From positions 6,014,001 through 6,078,000 of the forward strand of contig JBANDB010000001.1 in the NCBI GenBank assembly GCA_037576215.1: a stretch of DNA of 64,000 nt, in the 5' to 3' direction. The position numbers and the translations under genes are program-made. Positions within the stretch are counted from its first letter, which is position 1. The number at the start of each line of letters is the position of its first letter. Positions 11,581-23,648 of this stretch are shown in pieces. This stretch comes from Armillaria gallica. Lineage: Eukaryota; Basidiomycota; Agaricomycetes; Agaricales; Physalacriaceae. Under the pieces are notes generated by a model. The model did no database searches. It was not told the origin of the DNA and saw nothing but the letters and a program-made list of their open reading frames with translations.

Positions 11581-11872
11581 TTTTGAGCTGTGGCAAGACT
11601 CTGATGAGCAGTGTTAATAAGATCTTGAGAGGTGCTGTACGCCGGCCAATGAGGTGCACGAGGAACAAGGGCGAGATCGGCTCATCGCTGGGTACACTGA
11701 AAATGAGCCCGGGTCTAAGTATGGGGAACGTGAAGAAAGAGGAACCTGCAAATTCAAATGGGAACTTGAAAGTCACATAACGGTCGCAACCATTCCCTTT
11801 TCGACCTCCGTCTTGCTCAATTATTCGTGCGGGTCAATTTCACCTCGACACAAGGATCTCAGTCTATCTCTA

Positions 11873-11944
11873 TAGTAGTTCATCGGAAAGTACACATGGC
11901 TGTGGTCCATTTCGATGTGCGCGAGGGATCGACTCTCAGCAAGT
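11873..11944 (+). repeat. SINE-like repeat, family C
   Basis: ATAGTAGTTCATCGGAAAGT and GCGAGGGATCGACTCTCAGC, about 410 nt upstream of the kinase-like gene; the same relation holds at 23132. Confidence 0.5.
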
Positions 11945-12353
11945 TACTGGCGATTGTACAAGTAGTATTTTGGCCTTTCTGTCGACAAATTTGAATTTTG
12001 CATTCATTATCTCCGCTCGGCACGGCTCCATATTCGCATCACAATACCTCAACATCACTGAAGGTAGCTTTCAAACTTTCTTGTTGTCCTCTGCTAGACG
12101 GAAGCTTCTGGTTTGGATTTTAGAAGGAAAATATTCAGATGGGTGGGCGGCGACTCGTCAGCCAGTTTAGGCGCCAATTTTTTTTTGTATATCAACCCCG
12201 TCAGTATCATCGGTGCTAGTCCTGGACATAAGTCATTGTTAATCTCTCTTATAGAGGAAGGAGTCACCTACGATTCCCTCTCAGTCAGATTTTTAGTGAT
12301 CGCGTGACTGTTTCAGTGTGCGTTTTGGAGTCGTTAAGCAACCACCACATTCT

Positions 12354-13672
12354 ATGGCTATTTCATGCGCTTCTGGCTCTGACCCCTCTGACTCGGAAAT
12401 TCCTTCAAGTATCCCCGACGACGACAGAATTGCGTCTGAAATGTTTTGGGTAAAACATCAGCCCTTCTTGGCTAGCGCGGGCTACATGCTACGACCTCGG
12501 TACCATCTGAATTGGACTCCTTCATGGATCAGGAAAGATGGAACAACTCGATGGAGATTCCGTAAATCTTTTGAGGACGAACACTCTCTACTTGTAAGAA
12601 AATCTTGCTTTTGAATTGTCAGCTGACCTCACAGATACAGACACCGCGTGTCCTGGATGCTGTACGAATGAAAGATGGCGTCAAAGTTGTCATCCGTCTC
12701 ATATACACAGACACATCCGAACTCTCCATGGCAAAGCGTCTTTGCAGCTCCGAACTTCTGCATGAACCACGAAATCATACTGTTCCCATCCTCGATGTCA
12801 TACCTATTCCGGATGACGAAGACAAGCGCGTGTTCATGGTGATGCCGATGCTGAAGCTATTCCACGAACCTGAATTCCATTGCCGGTCAGAGTTTGTGTA
12901 TGCTTTTCGTCAGCTGTTAGAGGCAAGGCTTATCCGTCACACTCATCCGTCGTCTGATTTTCTAAATGTGCAGGGTCTCGATTTCATGCATAGTCTCAAC
13001 GTCGCTCACGGGTCAGTTCATCAACGAAGTTAATATTCGCTCCCTTTTGAACTTTGTCCTCCCATAGCGATGTGAGCCCGCTCAACTTCCTCATGGACTC
13101 CCCTAAGGTTTGCCCCAAAGGGTACCATTACGCCTCTGAAACAAGTTACGACGGTGTCCACTGGACCCTCCCCGTTCGTCCTCGATGTCGCGTCGGCCCA
13201 GTCAAGTATTACATCATCGATTTCGAAAGTGCCCACGAGTACCCCGCAGGCAAGAAAACCGCCCTAACAACCAGAAATCTCCGCTGTGGTATACGCTCAT
13301 CGCCGGAGTTCTCTCTCGGCGAACCGTGCAATCCATTCAAGTTGGATGTGTACAACGCAGGTGCTACGTTCCTTGAACTTTGCAAGGTGAAATTTCTCCC
13401 CAACCTTTACTCGGCGTTGCTTTTCTCTGGCCGTTTAGGGATACCAAGGATTGGATAATTTCAAGCCTCTTTTGCTGGATATGATGTCCGAGGATCCGCT
13501 CGCCAGGCCTGATATGGAAGATGCTCTCCGGAAGCTTGATGATCTCGTGTCTTCGAACGACAAACTTTGGCTACGCGGCAGGATCTGGAGGCTTTGTGCA
13601 TGGGTAAAGCCTCCTTCGTATTTAATCCAGTATCTGTGGCGAAAGTTCCCCGTTCTTCTTCCGTACTTCTGA
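12354..13672 (+). CDS. Kinase-like (pseudokinase) protein, copy 1
   Basis: Exons are 12354-12593, 12635-12922, 12974-13011, 13068-13386 and 13439-13672. They join in frame to 372 aa. The second intron (51 nt) has a GC donor. It is also open in frame here, so a 389-aa form is possible. The N-terminal YMLRPRYHLNWTPSW is typical of a basidiomycete kinase-like family. Core motifs are altered: VVIR places Arg101 where the ATP-binding Lys should be, the catalytic loop reads HGDVSPLN (residues 188-195; usual HRD....N), and the Mg-binding motif is DFE (240-242) rather than DFG. No glycine-rich loop is evident. Asp190 and Asn195 remain. It is likely an ATP-independent scaffold or pseudokinase. It converges on DUF6535 copy 2, whose stop lies 414 nt away. 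Confidence 0.75.
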
Positions 13673-13933
13673 CGTAAATCACTCTGCTCTCCCGGGGTCA
13701 TTACTTGCAATTACAACTAACCTGCTCGAACAGGGCTAAAGAGGAACACGCGAGAATTGCGCTGGTATGGCATCTGGCCGCGGATTATGCACCGCACGCA
13801 CGCATGCTCCGCCCTTCCTTCATCGTCCATCACATCTCTGAGTAGTATTACTACGAAGCCGAATAATACACTCTCGGAGCTTTCCTTACGCATCTTGAAT
13901 GAATTGGCAGAGGGCTAGATTTAGAGCCCCCAG

Positions 13934-13985
13934 TGGTATACCGGTTAGAACACATATTTGAGTGGGTTTGACCCCCACTACTACG
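13934..13985 (+). repeat. SINE-like repeat, family A
   Basis: TGGTATACCGGTTAGAACA, then GTGGGTTTGACCCCCACTAC. It lies in the 3'-3' gap between kinase-like and DUF6535 genes; copies at 25235 and 62723 occupy the same gap, others are at 35641 and 36310. A shared tail ends in TTTTTAA. Confidence 0.6.
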
Positions 13986-14085
13986 ATCAGATAATACACT
14001 ATAAGAATTTTGAACCATAATTCTTTTTAATGGATGTTTGGAAGACAAGTACGCGATATCCCAACCTATACGATAGATAAGGTGT

Positions 14086-17000
14086 TTATACTTGACCATC
14101 ACTATTCACCACTTCCTTGTTTGTCAACTCTCTATCGCGATGCCACCGGAACCGATGCCAAAGTGACGACGGCAAAGGCATGTTCGTTGGTGGATTGTCC
14201 GGACGATCATCCTCATCCTGTTCGAACCCAGCGACGTCCATCCCGTATTCATCCACACACCTCCCTCGAACGAACACCTGGAAAGCCCCTATGCGACGAT
14301 AATAATCTTCCCGAGGTTTATACCAATAAAAGTCTTCAGGTATAGTGTTGAGTTTCTCCAGACATTGAAGCCAGGATGGATGATTGGGAGATAGGAGAGC
14401 AAGGTGTCGAAGAACAGGGATCGATTTGGTTTCATTGTTGTGCAAAAGGAGAAGAATACAAGCGGTGAAGAGGGTTTGAGGCTCGAAGATGTAGTTTCTG
14501 GCCTGCTGGAATATCTGCGAGTCCAATCTATTGGGTACCAACACAAGAAGAAATTCACGAACGACGGCTACTGCATCCAGTACGCTCATACCCCATGAAC
14601 GAGGCGGATCTGCTAGCGAGTCAAAGAGGCGCTGGGTAACAAAATGTCCAACAGCTTGGTTTATGAAGAGGGGAGATGAGAAAAAATGAAGAGCGAGTTC
14701 AGTCGCTGGTGTAAATCGTTGCATATCTTCCTCGAAATACACTATATCTTGAAAAACCCATAGTTTCCATTCATCATCTTTGAAAGCAACTTGAACGAAC
14801 TTTGCAGCCAATTCTGGGGTACACCAGTCCTTGGGAAGGAAGCGAGGGTGGTGTGATGTGGAATTGAGGACTCGGAGGAAGACGATTAAGGCGATGCAAC
14901 AATCTTTAACAGACACTAGACTATCGCCAAACTTGTCCGATGAGATCACCATGTACAGCACTTTTAAGACCGCATGACGATTCACATCCAAACGAAAAGA
15001 AGGGATGTTTTTGTCGATGAGCGAAAACTTGTGAACATCCAGATGAACCCCAATGTTGCGCAAAACTCGGCCGATGAAAGTGTATCTGTAACGGTCAGGG
15101 TTGCCATAGGAAACTTTTGGTATGTCCCAAATGGAGGGCGAGCTGGCCATTTTGAGGAGAAAACACAGCTTGGGATCCTGAGGCGGCTCAGGGAATTCAC
15201 TGGTGGGACTGAGATAGTCAACGCTACCCTGGACGTTTCGGATGTCTACATGGCCTTGGATGATGGTCTCAAAAACGTATTGGTACAGACATGTATGGAT
15301 GGCCATCCAAAGAGGGACCGGTTCATCCACTTGTGGAGAAGGCGAGGAGATCTTCAATGTTATCGGAATGGACGCTATCTCGCGGGTGATTAAGGCTCCC
15401 AAAGTGAAGACTAATAGAGGGGGAGGAAACATAGGATGCCAAAAGGATGTAGGGATCTCATTTAAGAGCAAGGAAACATTAATACTCGGACCCAATGGGT
15501 GGAGCCTGCGAAATATTGAGGCCCATACAATAGGCTGCAGACAAAGATGTGACTCGCGCATCAAGGCGGAGATGACTATATCTGACAGCGAGTTTTTGAT
15601 TGACTCGTCGGAAAGAGGAAACACACCGACAGATTGCAGAGCTACGAAAGTGCCATGCGGCAACTTATCCTCTACAGATTCCAGACGAGTGAATATAACG
15701 GGTGTATCTGCAAAGCGAAAATATATGCGAATGTAACGGCTCAACTCCCTTGCGATGAAAGGGCTATTGTTGTCATTACACAATGATGTTTGAAGCTTGT
15801 AAATGACGAGCCATAGCGCAGATTGTTCCAATCGGGACATTAAAGAGTCCATTGAATGTTGCGTTGGAGATTCCACCTGCGATTTCAGAGAGGTGACTGA
15901 CCTCAGCGGTAATGCACTGAGTGACTGTACAACAATATTGCGGACGCTAGGGTTGGACGAGATCTCGAACAGCCAAGAGAGAGCATATAAATCAATGTCA
16001 TCAGCACTGAGGCCCACAGCTGCGTGTTCAGCGGCTCGTAAAGAGCGAACATGCTGTGCAAGCACCATTTCCGAGGCCTCCTTTGTGTCCCCAGTGGCCT
16101 CTTCGGTCTCCGCTTTCCCTGGGTGCCCAAGATGGAAGAAGCGAGAGATAATCCAGCCACGGAGTCGATTGGCATAAGCATATATCGGGAACATGTACAG
16201 AACCAACGGGGTCCTGTAAGGGCACGATGGATATATGATAGGCAGGAAGTTCGTGATGAAGTATGCGGCAAACGATGTGAATGTGATCGATCCGACCGCA
16301 GATGCGATTGATACGTGTAGAGGGATAAGGAAAAGAACCAATCCTGCGAGGAAGACACCAAGTGATAGACTCATAAGGACGGGTAGCATCCCAATAATGA
16401 GATCAACACCCCATCGCTCTAGCCCCATGTATCGGAAATGACGCACACGACATCTATCCCGTGGTGTCCCAGATGGGACCGACATATACTGATGGATCCA
16501 TTGCTTCGTCAAAACAGCGAACAGCGCAGTAGTGAGGCTGAGCGAGAGGCTGACAAACCAAAGGCCATTCACCCATGAATCGGATGCTGAGGGATGAAAA
16601 TCCGAGAACGGAGTAAGGCCTGAACGGGGAACATTGTTCACAGAGGAACCGTTGCCTGCCGCGCGCTGAACGTTGATCAGCTCGAACAAAAGTGAGGCAG
16701 TGACCGCACTATTGTCAACCTGGAGGCTCTGTGAGGTCTGCGCGACAAACGTGGTGACCACTGCAGAGAAAAGACCCGCCTAATTATCGACATCTATTAA
16801 TGATGGCGGGATAATTTTCGACGTGGCACTCACAAAGACTAGGAGAACATCTAATCCATCTCGCCATCCCTCCACCCTCTCGAGATCATATGCGACACAC
16901 TCCTCCAGATATGTTCTCCATACCCTGGCAAGGGGTCCCAACTCCTCGTGCTCCTTATCTTCCGGAAATTTCTCTTCATAGTTGAATGGATCATTTCCTT

Positions 17001-17276
17001 CACTCGTAATGAGATGTATGGCAAGTTCCTGCGATGAATTCACGCACCTTTCACTATATATTCACGACGCTGGATTCCCATCATGCCGTGGGTTGATTTT
17101 CGTCCTCGTCGGGAGAGATAGGCCGTCAAATTCTCGACTAGCTGCTGGATTTTATTCTCCAGCTGGGAATCATCTTCTGAGTCATCAGGCGTCTCTGTAT
17201 GAGTCTCGTTTCGAGCACTGGAAGAGCTTTGCGAGTCTTCATCGTCGGTGCTTTGCGCGGCATTGATTGAAGGCAT
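14086..17276 (-). CDS. DUF6535 domain membrane protein, copy 2 (intact)
   Basis: Exons 17276-17048, 16997-16834 and 16779-14086 join in frame to 1028 aa; introns are 50 and 54 nt. Residues 1-75 are acidic and Ser-rich. The DUF6535 region spans roughly 76-315, with hydrophobic segments near 126-145 (LLVFAGLFSAVVTTF), 201-223 (VNGLWFVSLSLSL...), 257-283 (LPVLMSLSLGVFLAG...) and 288-313. Conserved KQWIHQY and RHFRYMGLERW lie between the second and third. The remaining 700 residues are soluble and helix-rich with no motif I recognise. It is probably a multi-pass membrane protein; biochemical role is unknown. Wide variation between copies is concentrated in short loops of the C-terminal part. Confidence 0.9.
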
Positions 17277-17780
17277 GGCTGTCGAGCGTGGTAAGGAAAG
17301 AGTCAGCTAGGCGCCATGACACCCGATGACGACCGTTGGATGATCTCTACCAGATCATCTGATGATCCTGGCCTGCCGATGCAACAAGCCCCGATAAGCA
17401 CCGGAGACTAGCATACTTTAGGCCCATATCAGGCACAAAACTTGCGACCGACGACTTTAAGACCGCTAGCCATGAGAGATATGGTAGTGCAGGGGCGTAT
17501 CATGCCGGCTATTACCGCGCAGCCGACCTGGCTTGTGTAGAAGGCGCAATGAAAAAAGACATGCATATGTCGGAATAGCCATCCAGTAAACATGGCGTAC
17601 TCCGCAACGTCACTGCAGAACACCGCGAAGGTATCAGATTTCAAGGTCTCAGCCTTCTAGGCATGGACCTAGCAAAAACAGGCCGTTCTCCTCTCGCATT
17701 AACTATCAGTGTATACTCACTCATAACTGATTGCTTCCACATATCCACATCTGATATCAGGGAAACCCCTTCGCCCGCCT
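17277..17780. other. Upstream region of DUF6535 copy 2, no gene seen
   Basis: It holds a short shared piece around GATGCAACAAGCCCC (17376-17392), then sequence unlike the other upstream regions. Short open frames here have no family resemblance. Confidence 0.4.
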
Positions 17781-17783
17781 CGC

Positions 17784-17830
17784 ATAGCGTATTTGTTGCG
17801 AGTAGGGCGTTGGGTTCTTCGCATGCGAGA
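17784..17830 (+). repeat. SINE-like repeat, family D, B-box damaged
   Basis: TAGCGTATTTGTTGCGAGTA followed by TGGGTTCTTCGCATGCGAG. Part of the B-box CGACTCC has been lost compared with 3461. Confidence 0.4.
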
Positions 17831-18049
17831 GACTACAACCTTGTGCAACAGCCTTTTCCCCCGCTTCTGTATAGCATTTTTTCCGGACAGCAGCACGGGA
17901 CGTCCAGGATCCGGAAGTCATAACCATTAAACGTCAGTCGACACTGGAATACATGCGATACAGCTAAGACCAGGATTATGACGTGCATTGGTTGCTACGG
18001 GATAGAGAGCCGGATCCGACTCCCTGCACTGCCTCAATCGACGCACGTT

Positions 18050-19310
18050 TGGCTTCGACGATGGGAGAGAACAGGTTTAGAGCTGTTGAAGAGGGTCAGT
18101 CATAGTACAATGAGGAGAAAAAAGACGTACTCAGCATAAAAATACATAGTTGATTTCTTTTCAAGTTGGATCTGCAAGACTTGCTCCATGGTTTGTTCAA
18201 CGTCGACCACATCTACCGTGCATTTTATTGCGAGAAGACCAACCTCTCATCGACATCCTCACACAAAGCGCGAGATGATTGGTGCCGGTGGGCTGTAGCC
18301 CCAACGAGCATCGGGATCGTGATTATGGCCCCTTGCGACGAACTCGGCATACCATACGTTCAAAGCCTCGCTAAAGCTCCAGGCAACGTCTCTCGCTGAG
18401 ACCACATTCGCTGCATCCAACAACGCGAGCGGAACCCTCTGCTTGGTCCCCGCACCATCACCGTAATACAGCCCGCATCGCCCTTGATACGGAGGTGCAA
18501 GGTAGGGGAGTACAGGTCCAGGATGCTCATCGCTCCGACCGGGTGGCTGAGGACGTAGATGTCAGCATTAGGGAATGGCGGGTTATCTGCGACCCTGGGC
18601 CAGGGTACTGCATGCTCGGGTTGACGAGACAGTAGTTGGGGACGACGATTATAGTAGAAGATAAACACGATAACCCGCCGCCGTATGAGAAGACGAGTGT
18701 GTGGCGGTCGGTTGGGCCATATTGGTGGGATTCTTGGGTGGTCTTCTTTGTTGGCGCGCGATTGAATGTGTCTAGTGCTGTTGAGCAACGTCCCTTTCGT
18801 GTCATACGACATGCCCCTTGCCCTCAAAACCTAGGGATATCTCCCTCACAGAGTCCAACAGGACCCTCTGCTCCGTCATCTCCTCAAATGTATACGAGGA
18901 CCCAGCTTTGACACTGGGTGCAAGGTAGGGAGGAGGCGAAGGTGCCGAGGTGCGCGTGTACCACCATAAAAGAAAACGTAAATTGGGGTGGAAAGGGAGG
19001 ATAGTACGCTTCGAGTGTGGTGGGTAGGTCGGGTTGTATTGGCGTCCTCTCAATCGGCGCACGTTTGAGATAGGGAATGAGAAATAACACATTTAAAACT
19101 GTTGAAGACAGTTAGTGATCGTAAAGTGCAGGAGAAAAAAGACATACTTGGCAGTAAAACATGGTTGATTTCTCTTCCCCAGATTTGGACCAACAATTCG
19201 TTCACTATTGTCCACACTTCCTAAGCCATCTATACTGCGACAGGACGCGTCGTCCTCAAATGATGCAGGGGATGCCGTTGTGCGGCTCAGATTTAGACAA
19301 TCAGTGACCA
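18050..19310 (-). pseudogene. alpha/beta-hydrolase remnants, set 3
   Basis: Paralogue of the 4200-5450 block, with the same order and largely the same lesions. LVFSYGGGLS (about 18680) keeps part of the oxyanion loop. DIYVLSHPVGAMSIL (about 18545) has lost the nucleophile Ser. AKG and VVSARDVAWSFSEALNVW (about 18330-18410) mark the C-terminal part. Shared lesions mean it was already broken before the cassette duplicated. First-exon-like sequence ending near 19310 contains the IVGPNLGKRNQ stretch also seen at 5355. Confidence 0.5.
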
Positions 19311-19617
19311 CGTTCGTACATCAAGGCAATAGTTGTGGGCACGAGGAGCGTAGGGTGTCGGGCTCGGCCGAGATTGATTCGGCAACACGAGTCTAGTGTC
19401 CGTTCGAAATGAGCACGACGGGGAACGGTACTAAATAGTTGCTGCCAGATGGACGACTCGTTCAAGAGAAAATAGCAAATTCAAATTCAGGTCACATAAC
19501 GGTCACAACAAGTTTCCCTTTTCAATCCGAGCAGTGACTTTCCACTCTCCAACTCCTTCTCAATCATTGACGCGTATTAAGGGGTTTACCTTCGCACAAG
19601 CACCTCAGCCCATCTCT

Positions 19618-19690
19618 TTAGTAGCGCATCGGCAAGTATGCATAGCGATCCATGTCGATGTGCGCGAGGGTTCGATTCCCAGCTAGACAG
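19618..19690 (+). repeat. SINE-like repeat, family C
   Basis: GTAGCGCATCGGCAAGTATG and GCGAGGGTTCGATTCCCAGC; nearly identical to 6957 and, like it, about 225-285 nt upstream of an HNH-type gene. Confidence 0.55.
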
Positions 19691-19912
19691 TGGTGTAGAG
19701 ATACAAAAAGGATAGCCATGTTTTAGCCTTTTTTCGACAAAGTTGCATTGAATTATTTAATCTCTGCGGTTCCCCTTCAGTCCCTTCACGTTAATACAGG
19801 TTACGACACCGAGTGATGCCTGCCGCATGTGTAAGCTGAAGAAAAACCTCGACAGAAAGGGAATCGTTATGACAGTAACAGGCGCGTCAGGACTCAGCAG
19901 CCATGGCCGCTG

Positions 19913-21206
19913 TCTTGCATCCTCTTGTGTCTACGAAATCTAAACTTTACCAGCGGGATACTTTCATTTTCTCAACGCCTTTACCAGCCAAGCTGCTTGC
20001 CGGTGAGTATTGTTATGAATTCATTCCCAAGACTGATTTAAATTGTTTCCGGGAATAAACCAGCGCCGGATACCTATCAGCAGCGTCACGGTCTAGCGAT
20101 GGGCATGCCTCTTAGCTCCACACAGCGAGCCCTTCCACTTGCGTCCTGTAACCACACACCAATTCGGGATCATGGCTTATGCTATAATGCCTAACGGTCC
20201 TCCCATCCCCGAGGATTCCTCCGAACCCCTCCCGCCTGGAAATTACGGCTGGTATGGAACAGGTAACGACAGCCCCTGCTATCGTTGATCCATGCTAACA
20301 CTATATGGCAGGCAGCACAACAAGGTTCTTGCCCCAGATCACGACTATGTCCAATCCCCCTTCTTTCGCAGCTATGCAAAAGAGCTGGACTTAGTTTCCT
20401 AACCAAGAGAGCATGGTATGTTTCTTCCCATTCCAAGTTATCTTACGAGCTCACATTCTCGGTGCCGTAGCTTGATGTGATACCTTCAGTGGCGCAGGCA
20501 GTCAAGCAAAGAGACCAGCACCGATGCTTCATCACCGGAACTACAACATCTACTGATTTAGTGTCTGCCCTGCTTTGCTCATCTGGTAAGGTCAATATCC
20601 GTATACGACACCTATGCTCACATTTACAGTGTCGATTTCCTCCCCTAAGAGACGGTTACGATGATATACTTGAGTTCTTCGAGACACCCTCCAATGCTGC
20701 TTTTCTTTACAAGGACCTTGTGCCTTTTTTCTATGACAACGCTTTCAGCGTCGATGTAGACGTAAGGCCGCTTTCAATTTTTTACTTGGTTCTGACTATA
20801 CTAATGCTAGGAGGATCACCGTATCCTAATCTTCCGCGATATCGGCCTAGCTCAAAAGCTTCTCCCGTCCCATCTGCGGGTAGACCCCGTCAATGGCCCC
20901 CACGATTGGTACCTCAGAGAGTATTTCCGAATATCTCTCAAAGTGTATATTCTCGATGGCGATATCAGAGAGGGTTATCCTTCTTCTGTTGTTCTTCAGA
21001 TGATGGATGAGCTTGGGGTCAATTCGGTTGGCAGTGACGATACGGTCGAGCTAGCGCTAATGACGGATCCTCGATGGCAAACCGTTGTGGGTCAGTCGAT
21101 CTGGGAGAATGTGTTAGAGACGAGGATGGCGGCGAGCTATGTGCCTTCAGTCGAGGAGGACGCAGACGACGACAATCGAAGGGATCTAGAGGAAGATAAA
21201 ATGTAG
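19913..21206 (+). pseudogene. HNH-type nuclease domain gene, broken copy 2
   Basis: Paralogue of 7240-8545 with the same exon order. It carries a TAG at 20392-20394 where copy 1 reads TGG, and an 8-nt deletion after GATTTAGT (about 20563) that destroys the FPPCFAHL segment and shifts the frame. The region LRDGYDDILEFFETPSNAAFLYKDLVPFFYDNAF (about 20645-20760) and the last exon to 21206, ending in an acidic DEDADDDNRRDLEEDK-like tail, are still readable. Since the two copies carry different lesions, each lost function separately after duplication. Confidence 0.6.
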
Positions 21207-21315
21207 GTGATGGTAGCCATTGGCAGGTGATTTCTTCTAAACGCCTGAGTACTAATTGCGACGTTTCGGTTATCTTGCGAGTCGATCACGTAACATTGTA
21301 CAGAAGAATTACCGT

Positions 21316-21372
21316 TCCCCCGTGGTATATCGGATAGCGGACTGGATATGGGTTCGATTCCCAGATGGAGGA
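21316..21372 (+). repeat. SINE-like repeat, family E
   Basis: CGTGGTATATCGGATAGCGG and GGGTTCGATTCCCAG; pairs with 8655, again just 3' of the HNH-type gene. Confidence 0.55.
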
Positions 21373-21658
21373 TCAGTGACAACATTTGGAATTTATTTCA
21401 AATTTATTTTCTTACTGGGATTTGACTTGATGTCGCAGGAGGGACCAGTACTTCTCTCGGTTTACCTTTGTGGGAGTATCGCATGAGGATTGCTTAACCT
21501 CTTTATTCATAACCGCCGCTGCACTCCCAGAACTATTATAACAGGTGTGATGTTGGCGTCTAATCCCTTACGTTGGGTTCGACTCCCTGCGAGATATCGA
21601 ACTGGACTTCTATTTGCTTGGAGTCACGCCAATGTCCAATACAATCACAGTCCAGATG

Positions 21659-21708
21659 TAGGCCATTGGTTAGCACCCCCCGCACTAGGTTCGACTCCCA
21701 GCTGGATG
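21659..21708 (+). repeat. SINE-like repeat, family B
   Basis: TAGGCCATTGGTTAGCACC and AGGTTCGACTCCCAGCTGGA, the best preserved member with both boxes. Confidence 0.55.
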
Positions 21709-21829
21709 ATGTATCGACGACCCAGGCTTTTTATCTGAACTTTTCCTTTCTTAACGAACATCAGACGGGGACCCTCTTCCTTAGATTTGCGCAAAAGAAG
21801 GGATCGAGCCTAACGTCTACTTTGGTCAA

Positions 21830-22870
21830 AAGATCTTGGCATTGTGAAGTAGACACAAACTTCTAATACTCTTAGGCTGCGCGCGGTAAATTCGTTCAAC
21901 CCCACTCTCTGCCCTGAGCGCCGGCACCTTTTGCAATGAAATCGCCATACATCACGCCCTTGCCTTTGTGTTCGAGTCAGTGCGCTCGCTGAATCCAACG
22001 GAACTCTCAGCCTGACATATCCGAATCTATGCGGCCCAGAGAGGAGGTTTGCACTGTGAAACTATGAGGGTGCAAGGCGGGGGAGTGCAGCTTTGAGAGA
22101 GCGGGGATACTCGCCTAGTGTAGATGTCAGCGTCGGGGACAGGGAGTTTATCTACAACCCATTGCATTGCATCCCGCACGTCCTGGGTTGTGCTGGGATA
22201 CCGGGCAACCTGTGGTAGTCAGGGACGACGGTCATGAACCCGCGACTGGCAGAGAAGGAGCCGAGCCGGCGGCGGGGAGCGAGCATGAGCCCGCCCGCCC
22301 ACGTAGAACACGCCGCTGTGTGAGAAGACGAGTATCGGAGTATCGGGGGAGGGCAGTAAACGTTGAGTTTGTGGCGGTGAATTTGGATTCTCGCATGGCC
22401 TTCTCAATTGACACGCGCTTGGATATGAAGACATTTAGCGCTGCACAAGTAGGTCAGCGATAGCAGGATGTAAGAGACAAGACATACTCGGCACAAAGAT
22501 ATCATTGATTTCTCTCCTTGGATGTGCTCCATGGTTCGCTGGATGCTTGCTACCGTGGCCCGTCCATCTTATACTAAAAAAAACCCTAGTCTCATCCTCG
22601 AACGATGTCGTTGCAGAATCGGTGAGCTGTTGCTCCAACTTGTATGAGAGGCATTGAGTGCTCTGGCTAATGCAGTTGGCGCGCTCAAGGGCTGTTAGAG
22701 CCGGTCAGTGAGAGTAAATGTAGGAGAAAGTAAACGTACTCGGCAGCAAGACATCGTTCATCTCTCCCCCTTGAACCTGCTCCGTGGTTTGTTCAATTTT
22801 TACTATTGTCGTCCATACATCTTATACCCCAAGAGAGTCGCCCTCATCGACTATGAGCTGTGGCCAGACT
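21830..22870 (-). pseudogene. alpha/beta-hydrolase remnants, set 4
   Basis: Paralogue of 9300-11580 without the 1.1-kb insert. First-exon-like pieces lie at 22638-22440 (ETRVFFSIRWTG, then EINDIFVPS) and near 22850. DTPILVFSHSGVFYVGGRAH (about 22275-22345) matches the oxyanion HGG region with HSG in its place. Frames change downstream. No intact product is possible. Confidence 0.45.
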
Positions 22871-23131
22871 CAGATGAGCAGCGTTAATAAGATCTTGAGA
22901 GGTGCTGTACGCCGGCCAATGAGGTGCACGAGGAACACGGGCGATATCGGCTCATCGCTGTGTACACTGAAAATAAGTATGGGGAACGTGGAGAAAGAGG
23001 AACCTGCAAATTCAAATGGGAACTTGAAAGTCACATAACCGTCACAACCGTTCCCTTTTTTGACCTCCGTCTTGCTCAATTATTCGTGCGGCGCTATTTT
23101 GCCTCGACACAAGGATCTTGGTCTATCTCTA

Positions 23132-23204
23132 TAGTAGTACATCGGAAAGTACACATGGCTGTGGTCCTTTTCGATGTGTGCGAGGGTTCGACTCCGAGCA
23201 AGAC
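23132..23204 (+). repeat. SINE-like repeat, family C
   Basis: ATAGTAGTACATCGGAAAGT and GCGAGGGTTCGACTCCGAGC, upstream of kinase-like copy 2. Confidence 0.5.
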
Positions 23205-23648
23205 ACTACCAATTGTATGAGTTCGAGTATTTTGGCCTTTCTATCCGACTCCCGAGTCGACAAATTTGAAGTTTGCATTAATGATTCTCCGCTCGGCGCG
23301 GCTCCGTATTCGCACCACAATACCTCAACATCACTGAAGGTGACTTTCAAACTTTCTTGTTGTCCTCTGCTAGGCGGAAGCTTCTGGTTTGGATTGTAGA
23401 AGAAAAATATGCAGATGGGTGGGCGGCGACTTGTCAACCAATTTAGACGTCAATTTTTATTTTGTTTATCAACTACGTAAGTATCATCGATGCCAGCTCT
23501 GGACATAACTCATTCAATTGATCTCTTATAGAGGAAAGAGTCATCTACTCCTCCCTCTCAGTCGGATTCTTAGTGATCGCGTGACTGTTTCAGTGCGAAA
23601 CTGCTCCGTTTTGGAGTGGTTAACCTTAACCAGCAACCACCACATTCT

